DNA from: Istiophorus platypterus
Lineage: Eukaryota; Chordata; Actinopteri; Istiophoriformes; Istiophoridae
Assembly: GCA_016859345.1 (NCBI GenBank)
Contig: CM029134.1
Span: 11,723,060 to 11,787,059 of the forward strand
Reading direction: 5' to 3'
Length of the DNA stretch: 64,000 bases
Each line of letters begins with the position of its first letter. The stretch's first letter is position 1. Below the pieces are notes generated by a model. The model saw nothing but the letters and a program-made list of their open reading frames with translations. It did no database searches and was not told the DNA's origin. A program made the translations under genes and the position numbers. Below, in pieces: positions 25,994-39,100 of the stretch.

Positions 25994-28900
25994 TGTGCTT
26001 TCACTCTCCATGCTTTCTGTCAGATCAGCTTTTGAATTTGAATTAATAAGTTAATAAATAAACTTTCTGTTTAATTTCAGTTAGACCCCCCACATGGGGA
26101 AGAAGAGGTGTTGTGTCGCTGATACTGAGCAGCACCCACATGGAAAAGCTTAACATATCTTTACCCCATATATTATGATAAAGGCCACGTACCAAGAAAG
26201 ACCATGATTATACAGTATGAGAGACAAAATACAGTACATCTTTTTTAGAACAAAGTTATTTGTTAAATATGGAGATGATTTCTATTAAGAGCAAGGTCCA
26301 CCTCCACCATATGACAAACTGGCGATACAAAACTAAATGACATTCTGAAACAGCAAGTATTAAGTAAAATCCTGGGAATTTTACAAACTGAACACTTAAA
26401 AATGAAGAAAATTGCCTTACAGCTAATTATAAGTGTAGAAATGTGTTTTAAAAAGAATCATACAATCTCCAAGCACACTATGTCATCAAAAAGAAATGGG
26501 TGTTGAATAGGTGCCTTGGCTGTGAATGACCATGTGTTCTTATCAGCTATCATCAAATGATAGCTGTAACTGCCCCTCAAAGTTACAGCATCACTTGAGT
26601 TAAGAAAGTGAGTAGCACCTACTAAAATTAGTTGCAAAGCACAAAAGAAAGAACGCTGCCCAGTATTTAATCACTCAGTTCATACCTTTGTTTTTGTCTC
26701 AAGTGCAATTATGATTAAAAAAAAAAAATCACTAAAAATAATAATTATAATAGGAGCTCATGAGCATATTTTTGATTAAAGTTCTCCACTCCACCTCAAC
26801 CATAGCTCACCATCACTGCTGAGGAAACTGTGATTGGCTCAGCACCGGTGAGCAGCAAACACTTCCTCACTAACTCAATTTAGCAACATCCTAAGGACTG
26901 TGTTGTTAAGAAGTAGTAATGCCATGGTGCTTTATTGCACCAGGACTACTCAGCAGGCCCTTTCAATGGACAATGTTGACTGTCCATATATAGCGCTTGC
27001 CTAAAATGGTACCAGATTAACTGTAAGGGGCTTATGTGACTGTATGTAGCCTTGCATATCTGAAACTGGAAAAAGAAAACTCAAGAGAGACAGCTCATCA
27101 TGACGAGATCAGAAAATAACATTACGTAAGGGCTTTTTGTAGTTTCATCCTGGATAGTACTAAGTGGTATACAAAAATACAACTATGTGTAAACAGTGAA
27201 GACAAAAAATACAGACCTGTGTATAGTTGCTACAATATCACAAGGATGTATCTGAAGTGTTTATGACTAAAACAGCTAAATTGATTTGAACCATTAAGAA
27301 ATAAAGTGTACAGAAGGCTGCATAAAGGCTGTATCACATCCTAACAGATCTCTGAATAATGACCTATTGTCCCAGAGGTGAACTGCGCCTTGATAATCTC
27401 ATTAGAGGAAGTAAGGTAAATTACATTACCTTTCATTCACTGACTTCTCACAGTTCATGAATAACTACCAGTTATACTAACCTTAAACCTGTCTTTACTC
27501 CCAAGAGGCCTTTGAATAAAGGAACGAAAACACAGTGAGTACTCCTTTAGCACTGAGAATGTGTCAGCTGATTTCAGCAATTCATCCCCAAGACAAACCA
27601 ACTGCCTTTGAATGCTCATGAAGTGTAAAGTTTTTAGGCAGTGCCCTTTACCTTTGTCTACTTCAACCTATGTTTATTTTTCTTTTGTCCAGGGGCATTA
27701 AGGCTGTGTCAGAATCACCATAAATAATTTTAATACATTCAGGTTATTAATTTTACTTAAAATTATTGGATCAAGGTTCATATTTTGGTATCTTGATAAC
27801 AAAGTTTGGTCGAAGAGCCTTTGCTACTGATTTTGAACAGAACGGTCATGGAAAGGCCTCAGAGTTATTTACCCTGTATCAAATTGTAATGACCTGGCAC
27901 ATTTTCTAATAAAAGTTGTAGTTACTGTGTCTCCATAGATAAACCTTTAAAATACATCTATTATAAGCCTTCTGATATAAAAAATGAGGAAATTCAGATA
28001 TTAGAAATACTACAAAATCATGCAAAAAAACCATTAAAACATATGCCCAACAACTGACAGAAGTGTAGTATTTTAGAGGAATAGCCTGAGCACTTGCACT
28101 TTTCAGTCTAGGCAAGTCTAGTTTATATAACCAAACTGTGAATGTGATATTGTTGTTGTATAAAAACTTCATATTTCTCATAAAATTAGCCATTATGCCC
28201 ACATCTCACCACTCTTTCAAAAGTAACTGTTTGCTTGAATTTCTTACAATTCTGCCTGGTATACTACAGCAGTATAAAGCATGTTTTCCAATGTTCCTTT
28301 CCTGTTTAGCATTTCACTGGACTGACATTATTGGAATTGTTCATATAAGAGTGAAGCCGCAAGTTATATCCGGAGCACTAATGCGGAAAGATTCAGAAAG
28401 CAGCTTTAATGTATTAAACAGATTAACTTTGTATTTGCATGGGAACTCCTAGCAGATGATCCGGAGGTATAAGGTTCAACAGTGCTTTCCCGTCTGGGCA
28501 ACTTTAAAGAGATTTCAAAACTTGTCCTTATATGACAGTTGAATAGAGGTCAACGTGAACATCCATTCAATATCTTTAACTTCCAGGGTGTGAAAATCTG
28601 TCCATATAATCCATCAATCAGATCCCTCATTAATTAATCAATTACACCTGTCTGGGGAATTACAAAGATCCTCTACCAATAAACCAGAAGGATTTACCTC
28701 TGCAGCCTTGTGTCAATTTAGAGACTAGATCCTCTAAAGGTCACTGCCAGTGAATGTGTAAGATAAAAAAGCTAGGTTAAACCTGTGTCTCCTCCACAGG
28801 TGAGGTGGTCTAGTTCCCCAGGTTAGGTGGTCTAGTCTCACTCAGATCAAAATTAAAGGATGTTTATTTAAACCCCCAAATTTAATCAAGTTTATTATAC

Positions 28901-29860
28901 TCCAATGTAACCCTAGACTTAAACATGAACCAGCATCACAATATACTTGATGCTATTGACTGAATTCATCTTGGCTGCAGCCATAAACAGTAGGATTGAC
29001 CGACATGATAATATTGCAATCAAAGAAGCAAAGCTTTGTTGCTTGCACAGTAGTAAGTCAGCAGGTCACTTGGATTTCTGTAAACCTGCCATGAGCACAG
29101 ATTTGTACAAGGCTTGGTAGAGGAGCCATCTGTCATCCTGGCTCCCATAACAACCAAAACCCAACTAATACCATTCCACTTCTGTCTAAGCTACAGGGAA
29201 GGAAGCCTTTGCAAATTCACACATAGTCTGTTCACAAGGCAATGTTTTAACTTCAGTGAGGCCCTAATGGACTTTAAAACTCCAATCTTAGAGCAGAGAA
29301 GTTAAAGAAGTACTGCATTTAAGTATTTTATCATTGACTTTTACATAGTATTTTCTAAGTTATAAACAGTTACTTGATGTTTAGTCATAATGCTGATTCT
29401 AATCACAGGTCAAACAGCATGACATGCATTTGTCAGTGGATTTCATTCATGATTAATATATCCTTACTCCTTGCACTAGCTATAGGGTAGCATGGAGGAT
29501 CATACATGCAAAATGTTGGGTACACAGTAATTTCCTGCAACACATGCACCGTAGAAAATCACTGATTAAACCAAAAATCCAGCAAAGGCCAATTGGACCC
29601 CAATATAGTTTGGGTCCAAGACATGGCCTGTTTATTGCACTTCATATACGTAGCCCCCCCCCTCCCCCAGTCAAACTGACTATATGTCTTTGAGCTTATT
29701 TCTTACATAAGAAAATAATACGCAACATACGCAACATTATTTTTACACACACTGTGGACCAAAACAGTAGCGTTCTAATGAATTAATCAGATTTTCTTGA
29801 AAACAGCCCTCTTTGAGAAGCTGTATAAGCTGAGGGGACGGCTTCAAGGTTGGGAGGTCA
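23522..29860. other. inppl1 upstream region and inppl1-arr3 intergenic DNA
   Basis: The inppl1 start exon ends at 23521, and arr3 begins near 29.89 kb in the opposite direction, so the two genes are divergent. Any 5' UTR exon and promoter of inppl1 should lie here; the stretch at about 24000-24700 is somewhat higher in GC but no start could be fixed. The rest is AT-rich with (TA)n and (TG)n tracts at 25858-25992. No coding exon was recognised. Confidence 0.55.
25858..25992. repeat. (TA)n and (TG)n compound microsatellite
   Basis: A TA tract (25858-25890) is followed after about 45 bp by an uninterrupted TG tract (25936-25992). Frames through it on either strand are artefacts. Confidence 0.95.
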
Positions 29861-29863
29861 TAG

Positions 29864-29870
29864 TATAAAA
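29864..29870 (+). promoter_or_regulatory. arr3 TATA box
   Basis: A TATAAAA heptamer lies about 25-30 bp before the probable start of the non-coding first exon of cone arrestin, which ends at 29978 with a GTAAGT-type donor (ACG then GTAAG). About 75 bp upstream a TAATCAGATT motif resembles the core bound by OTX/CRX photoreceptor regulators. The function of that motif is inferred. Confidence 0.7.
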
Positions 29871-30242
29871 GCCAGCGGGAGGTAGTGATTGGCACTCACA
29901 AACAAACTACACACAACGTCAACGGTGACGGATTACAGAAGACAGCAGTGAAGACTCACTGACAGAAGGTAGCGCACGGTAAGTTCGCTGTTAATCTTGC
30001 TGACCAATGGCACAATAGAACGGTCCTTTTTCAGTTATTCAAAAATTAGAATTGTCCCATGCTGATGAACTTCAACAGCGGCACTTATGACGGAAATTCT
30101 CTTGGATTGATAAATCATCCAGGATATTAATCGTGCACTCTTTGTGCATCTAAAACTCATAGATTTACCAGGATCACGTGTTTTGATAATTCTTTTTAAC
30201 TCCTTTTGATTTACAGACTGGATCTATAACTTTGCAATCAAC

Positions 30243-33200
30243 ATGTCAAAGTGAGTATATGGGTATTTTGGCTCATCCACATTATTCAGTAACTATCCTG
30301 ACATAGTAAGTCATTTAGTTTAGACTTTAAAATCAATCATTCCAGTTTTGTAGGGCATAAAAATGCCACAAAATGAAATTTAATTTACCAAACACTGATT
30401 TCTATTTAACACCACTGTAATGGTAATACTTTACGCTGTGTTAAAATGAACAGCTTTTCTATCTGTGCCAATACTAAATGTTATTGATTCTTGAATGGTC
30501 TTGCAGCAGTATGTACGTTTAAGGGGGTAATTTGACATCGTTCTTGTTTTTCTATTAAACTCTTTTTTGAAACCCATTTAATGGAAATGAGAGTAGCTCA
30601 GGATCAATGCAGAGATCAAAGTGATAATTCCATCACAAGCAACAAGCAGAGTAGCTTAGCTGTAACAATTTAACATCTTGGCAGAGGTACAAAGAGTCTG
30701 TGTGATTCTTCTAACATGAGTCCAAGAAATGGATAAATCCTGATTAAGATGGATTCTGTGGATTTGATCTTGAAGAGAGGTTTACAAGACATAGGAAAAG
30801 TTTTAACAAGATTACTTTGGCAAAAAACCAAAAGAGGAAAACATTAGCAAGGATTACTTATTTGTTTATATCGATATTACTAGGGCAAAGTTACTGCACT
30901 CACAAGGTTATGTAATACTAGGATTATTAAGAGAAACATTCAATATTCTGGGATACTTATTAAAAAAAAATCTGACACATTTACAAAGACTTATTCAAAA
31001 TGTAGTGTAACAAATCTATCTGCTGTAGGATGATTTGAAGATTTTGGCGAGACTACAGCACTATTGTATTACAGTCAATTTAGCACCATGCAGTGAATTT
31101 ATGAGCAATAACTTAATATTGAGAAAAACAGGACAATAAATTAATTTTGAATAATGTTACTATTATGTACGGATTTACCAGATCACCGTTGTGTCTTATG
31201 ACCAGATTAGACACCTGCACCAGCAGGTGCTTTTCCGTCCTAAAAGCTAATCCATCCTCACATGAGGAGAATGGTGGTGGTGGTGGTTCCACTCAGAAAT
31301 GGAAAAAAAGAAAGTATTTAATTATGGTAATGCAACAAGGCAGGAAGAATTCCATTATGGAGGAGCATTTGGACCTTAGTGTTTTTTTTTATCAAAATGG
31401 GTTTTTTATCAAAATGAGTGTAAAGGTTAAAAAGTGTGACATTACAGTCTAATTCACTGTATTTTCCTTTTTTCTCTTTTCAGGGTATTTAGGAAGACCA
31501 GTGGCAATGGACATGTAAGTGGCCTCTATAATATAGTCATTACAGGGCACCCCTTGGGCCTAGGGAGGAGTGAAATTTGTATGTAGCTCTTCCAGCTCCC
31601 AGAAATAACTTTAAAACTCTTTCTTTTAGATTGCCCTGTACTTGGGGAAGAGAGACTTTGTGGACCATGTGGATTCAGTGGAAGTAGTTGGTGTGTGGCA
31701 CAATGACTGCTTTGCATTCTAACATATGTATATATACAGCACTGTATGTGCGTTTGTGTGAAATCTAACCTTGGTGATTCTTCTTTCATTTGCAGATGGG
31801 GTAATTAAAGTGGACTCTTCTGGTCTTAACGGCAGAAAAGGTACTTTTATCTCATACGCTGTCTATGAAAGTAATAAGCTCTTAATTTACCCAACAATGC
31901 AAGACTATATCACTTTCCATTGCAGTATTTGTCTACCTTGCTTGTGCCTTCCGCTATGGAAGCGAAGACTTGGATGTCATTGGGCTGTCCTTCAGGAGGG
32001 ACATCTGGGTAAAGCGCATTCAGGTGTATCCACCTTCAGATGGAAACACTGCCAAATCACCAATGCAGGAATCCCTCCTAAAGAAAGTTGGAGAACAAGG
32101 ATATCCATTTTCCTTCCAGGTGAGGAAGCATAAATTCAGTCTTTACACAACATATCAAATCACTCCTGTACTTCAGGTCCAATGTTACATTGATTAACCA
32201 TAGATCATCACTTCATCTTTAGTTTCCAGTCATTGCATTAAATTTTCCCCTCACCTCCAGCTATCCCTTATTCAGTGCGCCTCATCTCCACTTTTTTCAG
32301 ATGCCAACAAATCTCCCATGCTCAGTCAGTTTGCAGCCTGGGCCAAATGATTCTGGCAAGGTGCTATTACAGTACATTTTAATAATTTATTTTCTTTTAC
32401 TCTTATACACTGTGTTGAATATTTAACAAATCATTTATTTGGGTCTTGTTCTGTTATAGGCCTGTGGCGTGGACTTTGAGGTTAAAGCATACATTGCCAA
32501 CTTACCTGACAGTGTGGATGAAGTCATTGAAAAGAAGTATGCATGCCACCAGTCAAGCAATACTGTCAGTCCAATCGTAGAGATTTTGTATTGCATACTT
32601 ATGCTGCAGCAGAACAAAGGATGGAAGGCTATCCCTGACCCTATTTGCTTGTCTTTATACTGTACTTAGGGACACATGCCGCCTAATGATTCGTAAAATA
32701 CAGTTCGCACCAGCTAACAACAAGCCCGGACCCAAGGCTGATATAACCAAGCAGTTCATGATGACTGACAAACCAGTTCACCTGGAGGCCTCCCTTGGAA
32801 AAGAGGTACGCTGAAGTATAGATTTTGTATTTTTGGCTACACATAAATTAGATAATGATGGCTAAATTATTTAAATTAAAACCATTCTTATTTTTAGACT
32901 TATTACCATGGAGATCCAATCACCATCAATGTTAAAATCAACAACGAAACCACCAAGGTTGTGAAGAAAATCAAAGTCTCAGGTGAGTAGCAAAGAAAGA
33001 ATTAGAACTTCTCAGAGGTTAAATTTTAAATGAATTGTGTTTGTGTCGCTCGGAAGAGAAAAAGGAGAGGAAAAAAAAATATGAGTGAGGGTTCAAGTGT
33101 GAATGTGAATATATTCAAGAGTCATCATGTTTGAACTAATGTAGAGCTGCCTTTTTTTTCTTTCTTTTTTTTTTAAAGTTGAGCAGCGAACAAGCGTGGT

Positions 33201-34987
33201 CCTCTACTCATCTGACTCTTACACAAAGGCAGTCTACTCTGAGGAGTTTGCGTAAGGCTTTCTGTGTATCATATGAAGCTTATTAGCAGGATTGGGGTCA
33301 TTCAATTTCAATTTAATTAATTTGGGTAAATCCTTTCATGTAAAAACATTCTCACATCCAAAATTTCCCTAAATATCTATCTATCTTATTTATTATTGTT
33401 ACTGAGAAAAAAAAAAAGATTTGTCATTCTTACATTGTAATTTAAATCTAAAGGATGGTTTCATGTCCCTGCTATACACAGGGAGACAGTAAATGCCAAC
33501 TCTACATTGGAGAAGTCCCTCCAAATAATCCCCCTGCTGTCCAGCAACAAAGAGAAGCGGGGTCTTGCAGTGGACGGACGACTAAAAGATGAAGACACCC
33601 ACCTCGCATCCACTACTCTGTAAGCCCCTCTAGGCTCTCTCTTCAAATGGCTTACAGTGAGCCCAGGACAGGTTTTTATCCTCTTATTGAGTGGTGGTGA
33701 TACAACTCTACACTGTGTCATCCACTTATCGTGTCCAAATCCTTAAGTTCTGAAAGCTAAACTATTCCTGTCTCCTTACAGGAGTCAGGGAGATAAGGAG
33801 ATGCAGGGAATCATTGTCTCCTACAAAGTCAAGGTCAATCTAATGGTGTCCAGTGGCGGGTGAGTTTTAACTAAAAAGAGAATGTCAATTCATAATGCTT
33901 TATCATTTTGTCTCAAATTGTGGATACTAAGAGTTTCTTTTACTGTTCCTCTCTCATCAAAGCCTGCTGGGTGGCCTAACAGCAAGGTAAAAAATGATTT
34001 TTTCTATAATTGTGGTCATATATTATTTATATGAAGAATATACACATTGCTATTCTGTTTATTTCATTAATTAAACTTTTAAAAAAAAAATTATTCAGTG
34101 ATGTCACCGTGGAGCTTCCTCTGACTCTGATGTCCCCAAAACCTGCAGGTGAGTGCAGTATTTTGAATATAACAGCAAGTAAATGCTTCCACAGACAAGT
34201 CACTTAAAACATCACTTAACAAAAAAGAGAGTATTCAGTGTCTGTAACTTATTGGATTAACATGTTCAATGTTATGTCCTCCCCTTGCATCCATTCATTG
34301 CATGCCATTGCTGTCTAATGAGCAGAAGTGTAAGTATTATACAGTCTCTATGAAAAGATAAGTATTTGCCTGTGGCTTTGATGTTTGTGACATGCAGCTG
34401 ATATATTTCTCCTATGTGTTTGTGTGTTTTATGAACCACAGCAAATTGGAGTAAAGGCCTCATTAGTTCAGGTGAGGTCCCCCCAGATTCAGTATGTTTT
34501 ATGGTGGTCGCCTCTCCAAGGGCTACTATGTATGTCGTTTCTTTGAAATAAATACCTAATAAACACTATGATGTTAGATCTAGTACATGACACACTTCAA
34601 CGATACAAGCAGAGTACATAATACAGGTCAATGAGTCTTCTGAGGGAAGCATACATGGGATTGCCCTTGAATGAGTGCATCCTTCCACCTGACAACCCTG
34701 TTACATTTGTGTGAAATATTTGGACCATTGTTGCTCCACCTCCAAGTAGATTTATCTCCAGTAGCTACTAACAGCCGCATGTTATCTGGTTATCCATATG
34801 CAAAATGGATCGTCTGCAATATGCTATAGAAATTCACAGTTTCATGTTACCTGTACTATACTATTGGCTTTATATAAAATTTGATGAAATGCATTACACA
34901 AGTTACCTAGGTGTCGTGCTGGACTCACAGCATCGGTGGTTTCATGCCAACAGGGCAGACATCACAATTGAATCCATGGAAGGATGA
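30243..34987 (+). CDS. arr3: Cone arrestin (arrestin-3, X-arrestin type)
   Basis: Binds phosphorylated, light-activated cone opsins and ends signalling in cone outer segments. Coding exons: 30243-30250, 31484-31514, 31630-31690, 31796-31840, 31926-32119, 32301-32360, 32460-32536, 32670-32805, 32898-32982, 33179-33251, 33482-33619, 33782-33859, 33963-33986, 34099-34148, a proposed 4-nt exon 34326-34329, and 34954-34987. The total is 1098 nt, 365 aa (human ARR3 about 388). Both arrestin lobes are present: N-terminal KVFRKTSGNG, finger loop YGSEDLDVIGL, phosphate-sensor strand with CRLMIRKIQFAP, gate loop DGRLKDEDTHLAS, and the C-lobe strand DVTVELPLTLM. A non-coding first exon ends at 29978. 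The last exon reads ADITIESMEG then stop, aligning with human EDIVIEEFTRK, so the acidic tail is short and lacks the usual EEF. That frame needs an insert of length 1 mod 3 after 34148, which the 4-nt exon supplies; this 3' part is the uncertain piece. Confidence 0.9.
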
Positions 34988-35209
34988 GGCAACCAGCGAA
35001 GGAAAATCACCTCTCTGACAGAGAACAAAGAACATAAGGAACTCAACACCAATGACGTGAAGCACAACGTGTCATTGGGCTGCTATACTGCTCTTACTTC
35101 CCTTGCTCATATACATTTTCATCAAGCATTACTGTGAGAGCTCTACCACTGGAAAGGAGTCTGAACTCTGTCTGACATTTCTCTGAATGCCATCATAGCA
35201 TTATACAGA

Positions 35210-35215
35210 AATAAA
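35210..35215 (+). promoter_or_regulatory. arr3 polyadenylation signal
   Basis: AATAAA about 220 nt after the arr3 stop codon, on the coding strand. A second AATAAA follows near 35446, so alternative ends are possible. Confidence 0.6.
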
Positions 35216-36108
35216 CATGTGTTGACCAGCTTCCTTTGTCAAAGAAAATGCCCCATAGTATAGATAGTAGACTTTTCTCTCCATGTGTTATGAATACCGA
35301 AGACACAGGGCTTCATTTGTTTTTAATCCTTATTGCGGTGTCATTAGAGCCTTGTGATATTATGATTGAATGTGAAGCTGTGGGATGAATATCCTGAATA
35401 TGAATATTCCTATTTATGTCACTCTTTATAGACAAGAGAAGGAAATAAACACATTGTTTCCCAAAATACTCTCTCGTCTTTGTTCATCCTGCTCTGTCTT
35501 TTTATGTCGAGGCTTAAACTTGGTACTTAACACTGAGAACTTCATTATATCAAGAATGAGCTTAGGTACAAAAATATATAATGTTTAATAAGTGCAGAAG
35601 CAAATGCTGAACGCATCATTAACACAAAAACAGCATTTTTCTCATCAAAGCTCTTCTGAATGATGGTTTTCTTTTCCAGATAGACCTAATTCGTATACTT
35701 TTTTTTTTTACCTTTTGTTAGGGTAAGTCACATTTTCACAGTTTGCACTGTGCGTTTTTCACTCGGGACTAAAAAAAAAAAATGAACGTGTTAACGCTCG
35801 CTCCTTCCGCTTGGCCCAAAAAAAAAAAAAAAATCTATGAAAACTCAAGTTTGTTTGACACAAACGATCAATATCAATAGATCCCCACTCAAAACTACGG
35901 ACGTAGGATGAGGCTCCACGTTACCTCTGCTATTTTCTCCCGTCTCTCTCGCCTCATGGTTGCGCTATTTCACTCCTGTGCGTCGAACAAAACAATAGCG
36001 GCGGCTTGTGCAGAATTAAGATACACTACTTGCCCCTCTCCGGTCTAGACACATCACATCACCAGCCAAGTTAGCTAGGTAGCTGTTTATTTTCTTGGGA
36101 CAAAAAAG

Positions 36109-39100
36109 ATGTCAACCACGACCGGCGGCGGAGAGTTCGGCAACCCCCTACGAAAGTTCAAACTCGTCTTCCTGGGCGAACAGAGCGGTAAGATGGGGAT
36201 TATGTGCTCAAAGTGTTAATTTTGGTGGGGATGTGGGGGAATATGTTTGGAGGAGCGGGTGAGATTCGCTAGCTAGCTTCCCCCGGCTAGCTTACGAGGG
36301 CTAAAGTTACCCGCCCGGACACCGGCGGCCAGTGACGATACGAAGCGAGATGTTGGCGTTTCGTGTCGTTAAAGTGTTTAACGGACCAATACGACAAAAA
36401 TAATAATAAAAAAAAAAGATGCGAAGATATTTTCTTTCCTTCTCGCTTGTGATGATGTCATTGCAATGCGAACCGACGGCACATCGCTAAGCTAGCCAAA
36501 CCTCTAGCTCCTCTCCCCAACGATAAATGCTCACAACGAGTATCGTTAACGCTTCGTGCCGTTAAGGTTCCTGGTTAAATTTTTTTAATCAGATTTGGAT
36601 TATTGTCAAATTTAAGTCGAGGAACCGGTTCCTGCTCCTGCCGTTCATTTCTGATGCATCGGCATCATCTCAGTAGCGAGACGTAGCGGGCTAACTTCTT
36701 TTAGCTAGCGGTTAGCTGCGCTGGGGCTGAAACGCTCTAACGTTAGCAGAAACGTTAGTTAAATACGGCGTTAACTACTGAATCGAAACCCCCAACGTGG
36801 CTGTCGGGAGTTTATTGCTTCCAATACAAAAGAAAACCCCTGAATAAATTCGGGGAATCGCGCGTATCTTCTTCGCTGTTCGACCCGGGTGTCTGTTAGC
36901 TTCCTGCGGCGGCACCTTGCAGAGCCACGTCGGCCGGCGGGTCCGGACCAGCCGGCCCGGACCAGCCGGCCTCGTCCCCGACCTTTTACCGTGGGCTTAC
37001 GGGGACCGACGCCGATGTTATCTCTACGTGTCTGGTTTTAGTGGGCGATTGACTAACACGGCGGTTTCAACTCCCTCATCGGGGAATTCGTGCGAGGGAA
37101 GTTGGCCCGTTTTCGTTTTTCTGAATTTCATGGCTCCACCCATAGTGCCAGCTCAGCGTGTGGGTTCAGCGGTCCACACTGCATCAGTGATAATAGCAGT
37201 TTACTCACTATTTCATGTCACTGAGTCATATTGATTTATTTTTCTTCCCCCCCCCCATCCATCCTCCTGTAATACAAAATCAGACTTGTTAAAGGTGTGT
37301 GTTTTAATCCTTGCAATGAAGCTTGGGCTTCGTGGGATATGGTCTTTGATGACCAGGATCAAATCTTAAAGTTTGCTGTTATTTTTTTTTGTTTGTTTGT
37401 ACAGTTGGGAAGACCTCACTCATCACCAGGTTTATGTATGACAGTTTCGACAACACTTATCAGGTAATAACACACGGTGTTAGTCTGCCGAAACGCCGAC
37501 CGAGTATGTTATAATCAGTATAAGATGTGTTCAAAAATGCCACTTTTCATAACAGACATTATGACTTGTTAAATTCAGGTGTAATTAACAGGGTTGGATA
37601 TCAGTGGTACTGTCCCAGTGTGAGTTTTGGGAATCAATTCCTTTAGGTTCACTTTACATTCTTGGGGATTCAGTTACATCAGATGAATACCATTGTTGTA
37701 CAAAGTGTAATCTACAATGTATCATGGGAACTGAAGTTTCTACTTCATTCAGCAAGTGAGCAACACGATTGTTTCTTTGAATATAAAATTGTGTAAAGTG
37801 CACATCAAAGGCTAAATTGTAAACATTTTTCCTGTAATGAAGCTGTGGAACAAGGAATAGTTTCCTTAAAAAAGGTAAAACAAAAAAACATGAAAAATTT
37901 TATATATTTTTTATTTAAGCCTACATCTGAAAAATAGTCAGATTAAAAAAAAAAAAAAAACGGCAAATGTTACAATGGATCATTATGCGTATGTATTTTA
38001 ATGTATTTCATTTCAAAAAAATAATTTCTTTTCCCTATAGCTATGCATCGGTTTTCAGTAGCAGATCCCTAGTGACATCCACTTTAATGATCACTTAAAA
38101 CAAAGACAGGGCATAAAATGAAACTCTGTCCATGAATTTATCTGCACTGTTTGTGTTGACAACACATCAGCCTGATATCTGCAGACAGTTGGCTAGCTAG
38201 TGTTAGCTGCCCGGCAGGGACAGAATGAATAAAGTAAAATCCACACACTCTTCAATCAACTTCCACGGCTTCGTATCTCCAAGCCAGAAATAATTTCTTC
38301 AACAAACTGAAACTGTGCACAGACAAGTGTGCGGATTCATTTTTTTTCAGTCCATCAATCTCATAGATGGGCACACTAGATTGGCTATGAGACAGCCAGA
38401 GTCAGCCCAGTTTCCTGAGTTACAACAGTCCCATAAACTGCAGTGGGTTCAAACACACTGTAATTACTCATGTCACAGTTTATGCAAATATCATTATTAA
38501 AGTCAGCAAATAGAGCCAACAATCATATGTTACTTTCTGACTTAAAATAATCTTTTGTGCACATTGTAATAACATGACCACTTACAAGCAACCAGTGCAT
38601 ACACATAACATTTAGCTCAGATGTGTGTTTACTGAGAAAAGGGGGCGAATACAAACATTGATCTTGGGAATGATGACTTACCAGCATTGCATACGTGAAC
38701 ACAAAGGGAACAGAACCATTGTTAATGTTAGTAGCTCCACCTGTGCTGTTACTACCATGACAAGTCAAAATGTTGTGAAAAAGGTCTGTAGATAATGTTT
38801 ACTATACACTTTGGTTAAAGACCTGTTTCTATTGATTCTTCTTTATACTTTATTCATTTTACTATGCCAAGTATTATACCTTATAGCAATGTTTAAATGA
38901 AATGATTGTTTTCAGGCAACAATTGGCATTGACTTTTTGTCAAAAACCATGTACCTAGAAGATCGTACGGTAAGCCCTGTATATTTTTTATTAATTTTTA
39001 TCATTCCCATTGCCATAGTTTGAAATTGCTAGAAAAGCTTAAAGCATGCATCTGCTTTTTATGCAGAAGCCATCATTTATTTCCCTTTCACCATTTCACA

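Noticed and set aside
25741..26011. Histidine/threonine-rich frames on the minus strand
   Set aside because: They are translations of the (TG)n and (TA)n microsatellites, as are similar frames at 6309-6670, 46261-46657, 50152-50544 and 61484-61786.
34442..34471. 30-nt segment between AG and GTGAGG as an arr3 exon
   Set aside because: It has plausible splice sites but does not repair the reading frame by itself and adds residues without similarity to arrestin tails; it is kept only as an alternative.
36917..37234. 105-codon open frame in Rab intron 1
   Set aside because: It lies in a GC-rich promoter-proximal intron with no similarity and no splice link to either flanking exon.
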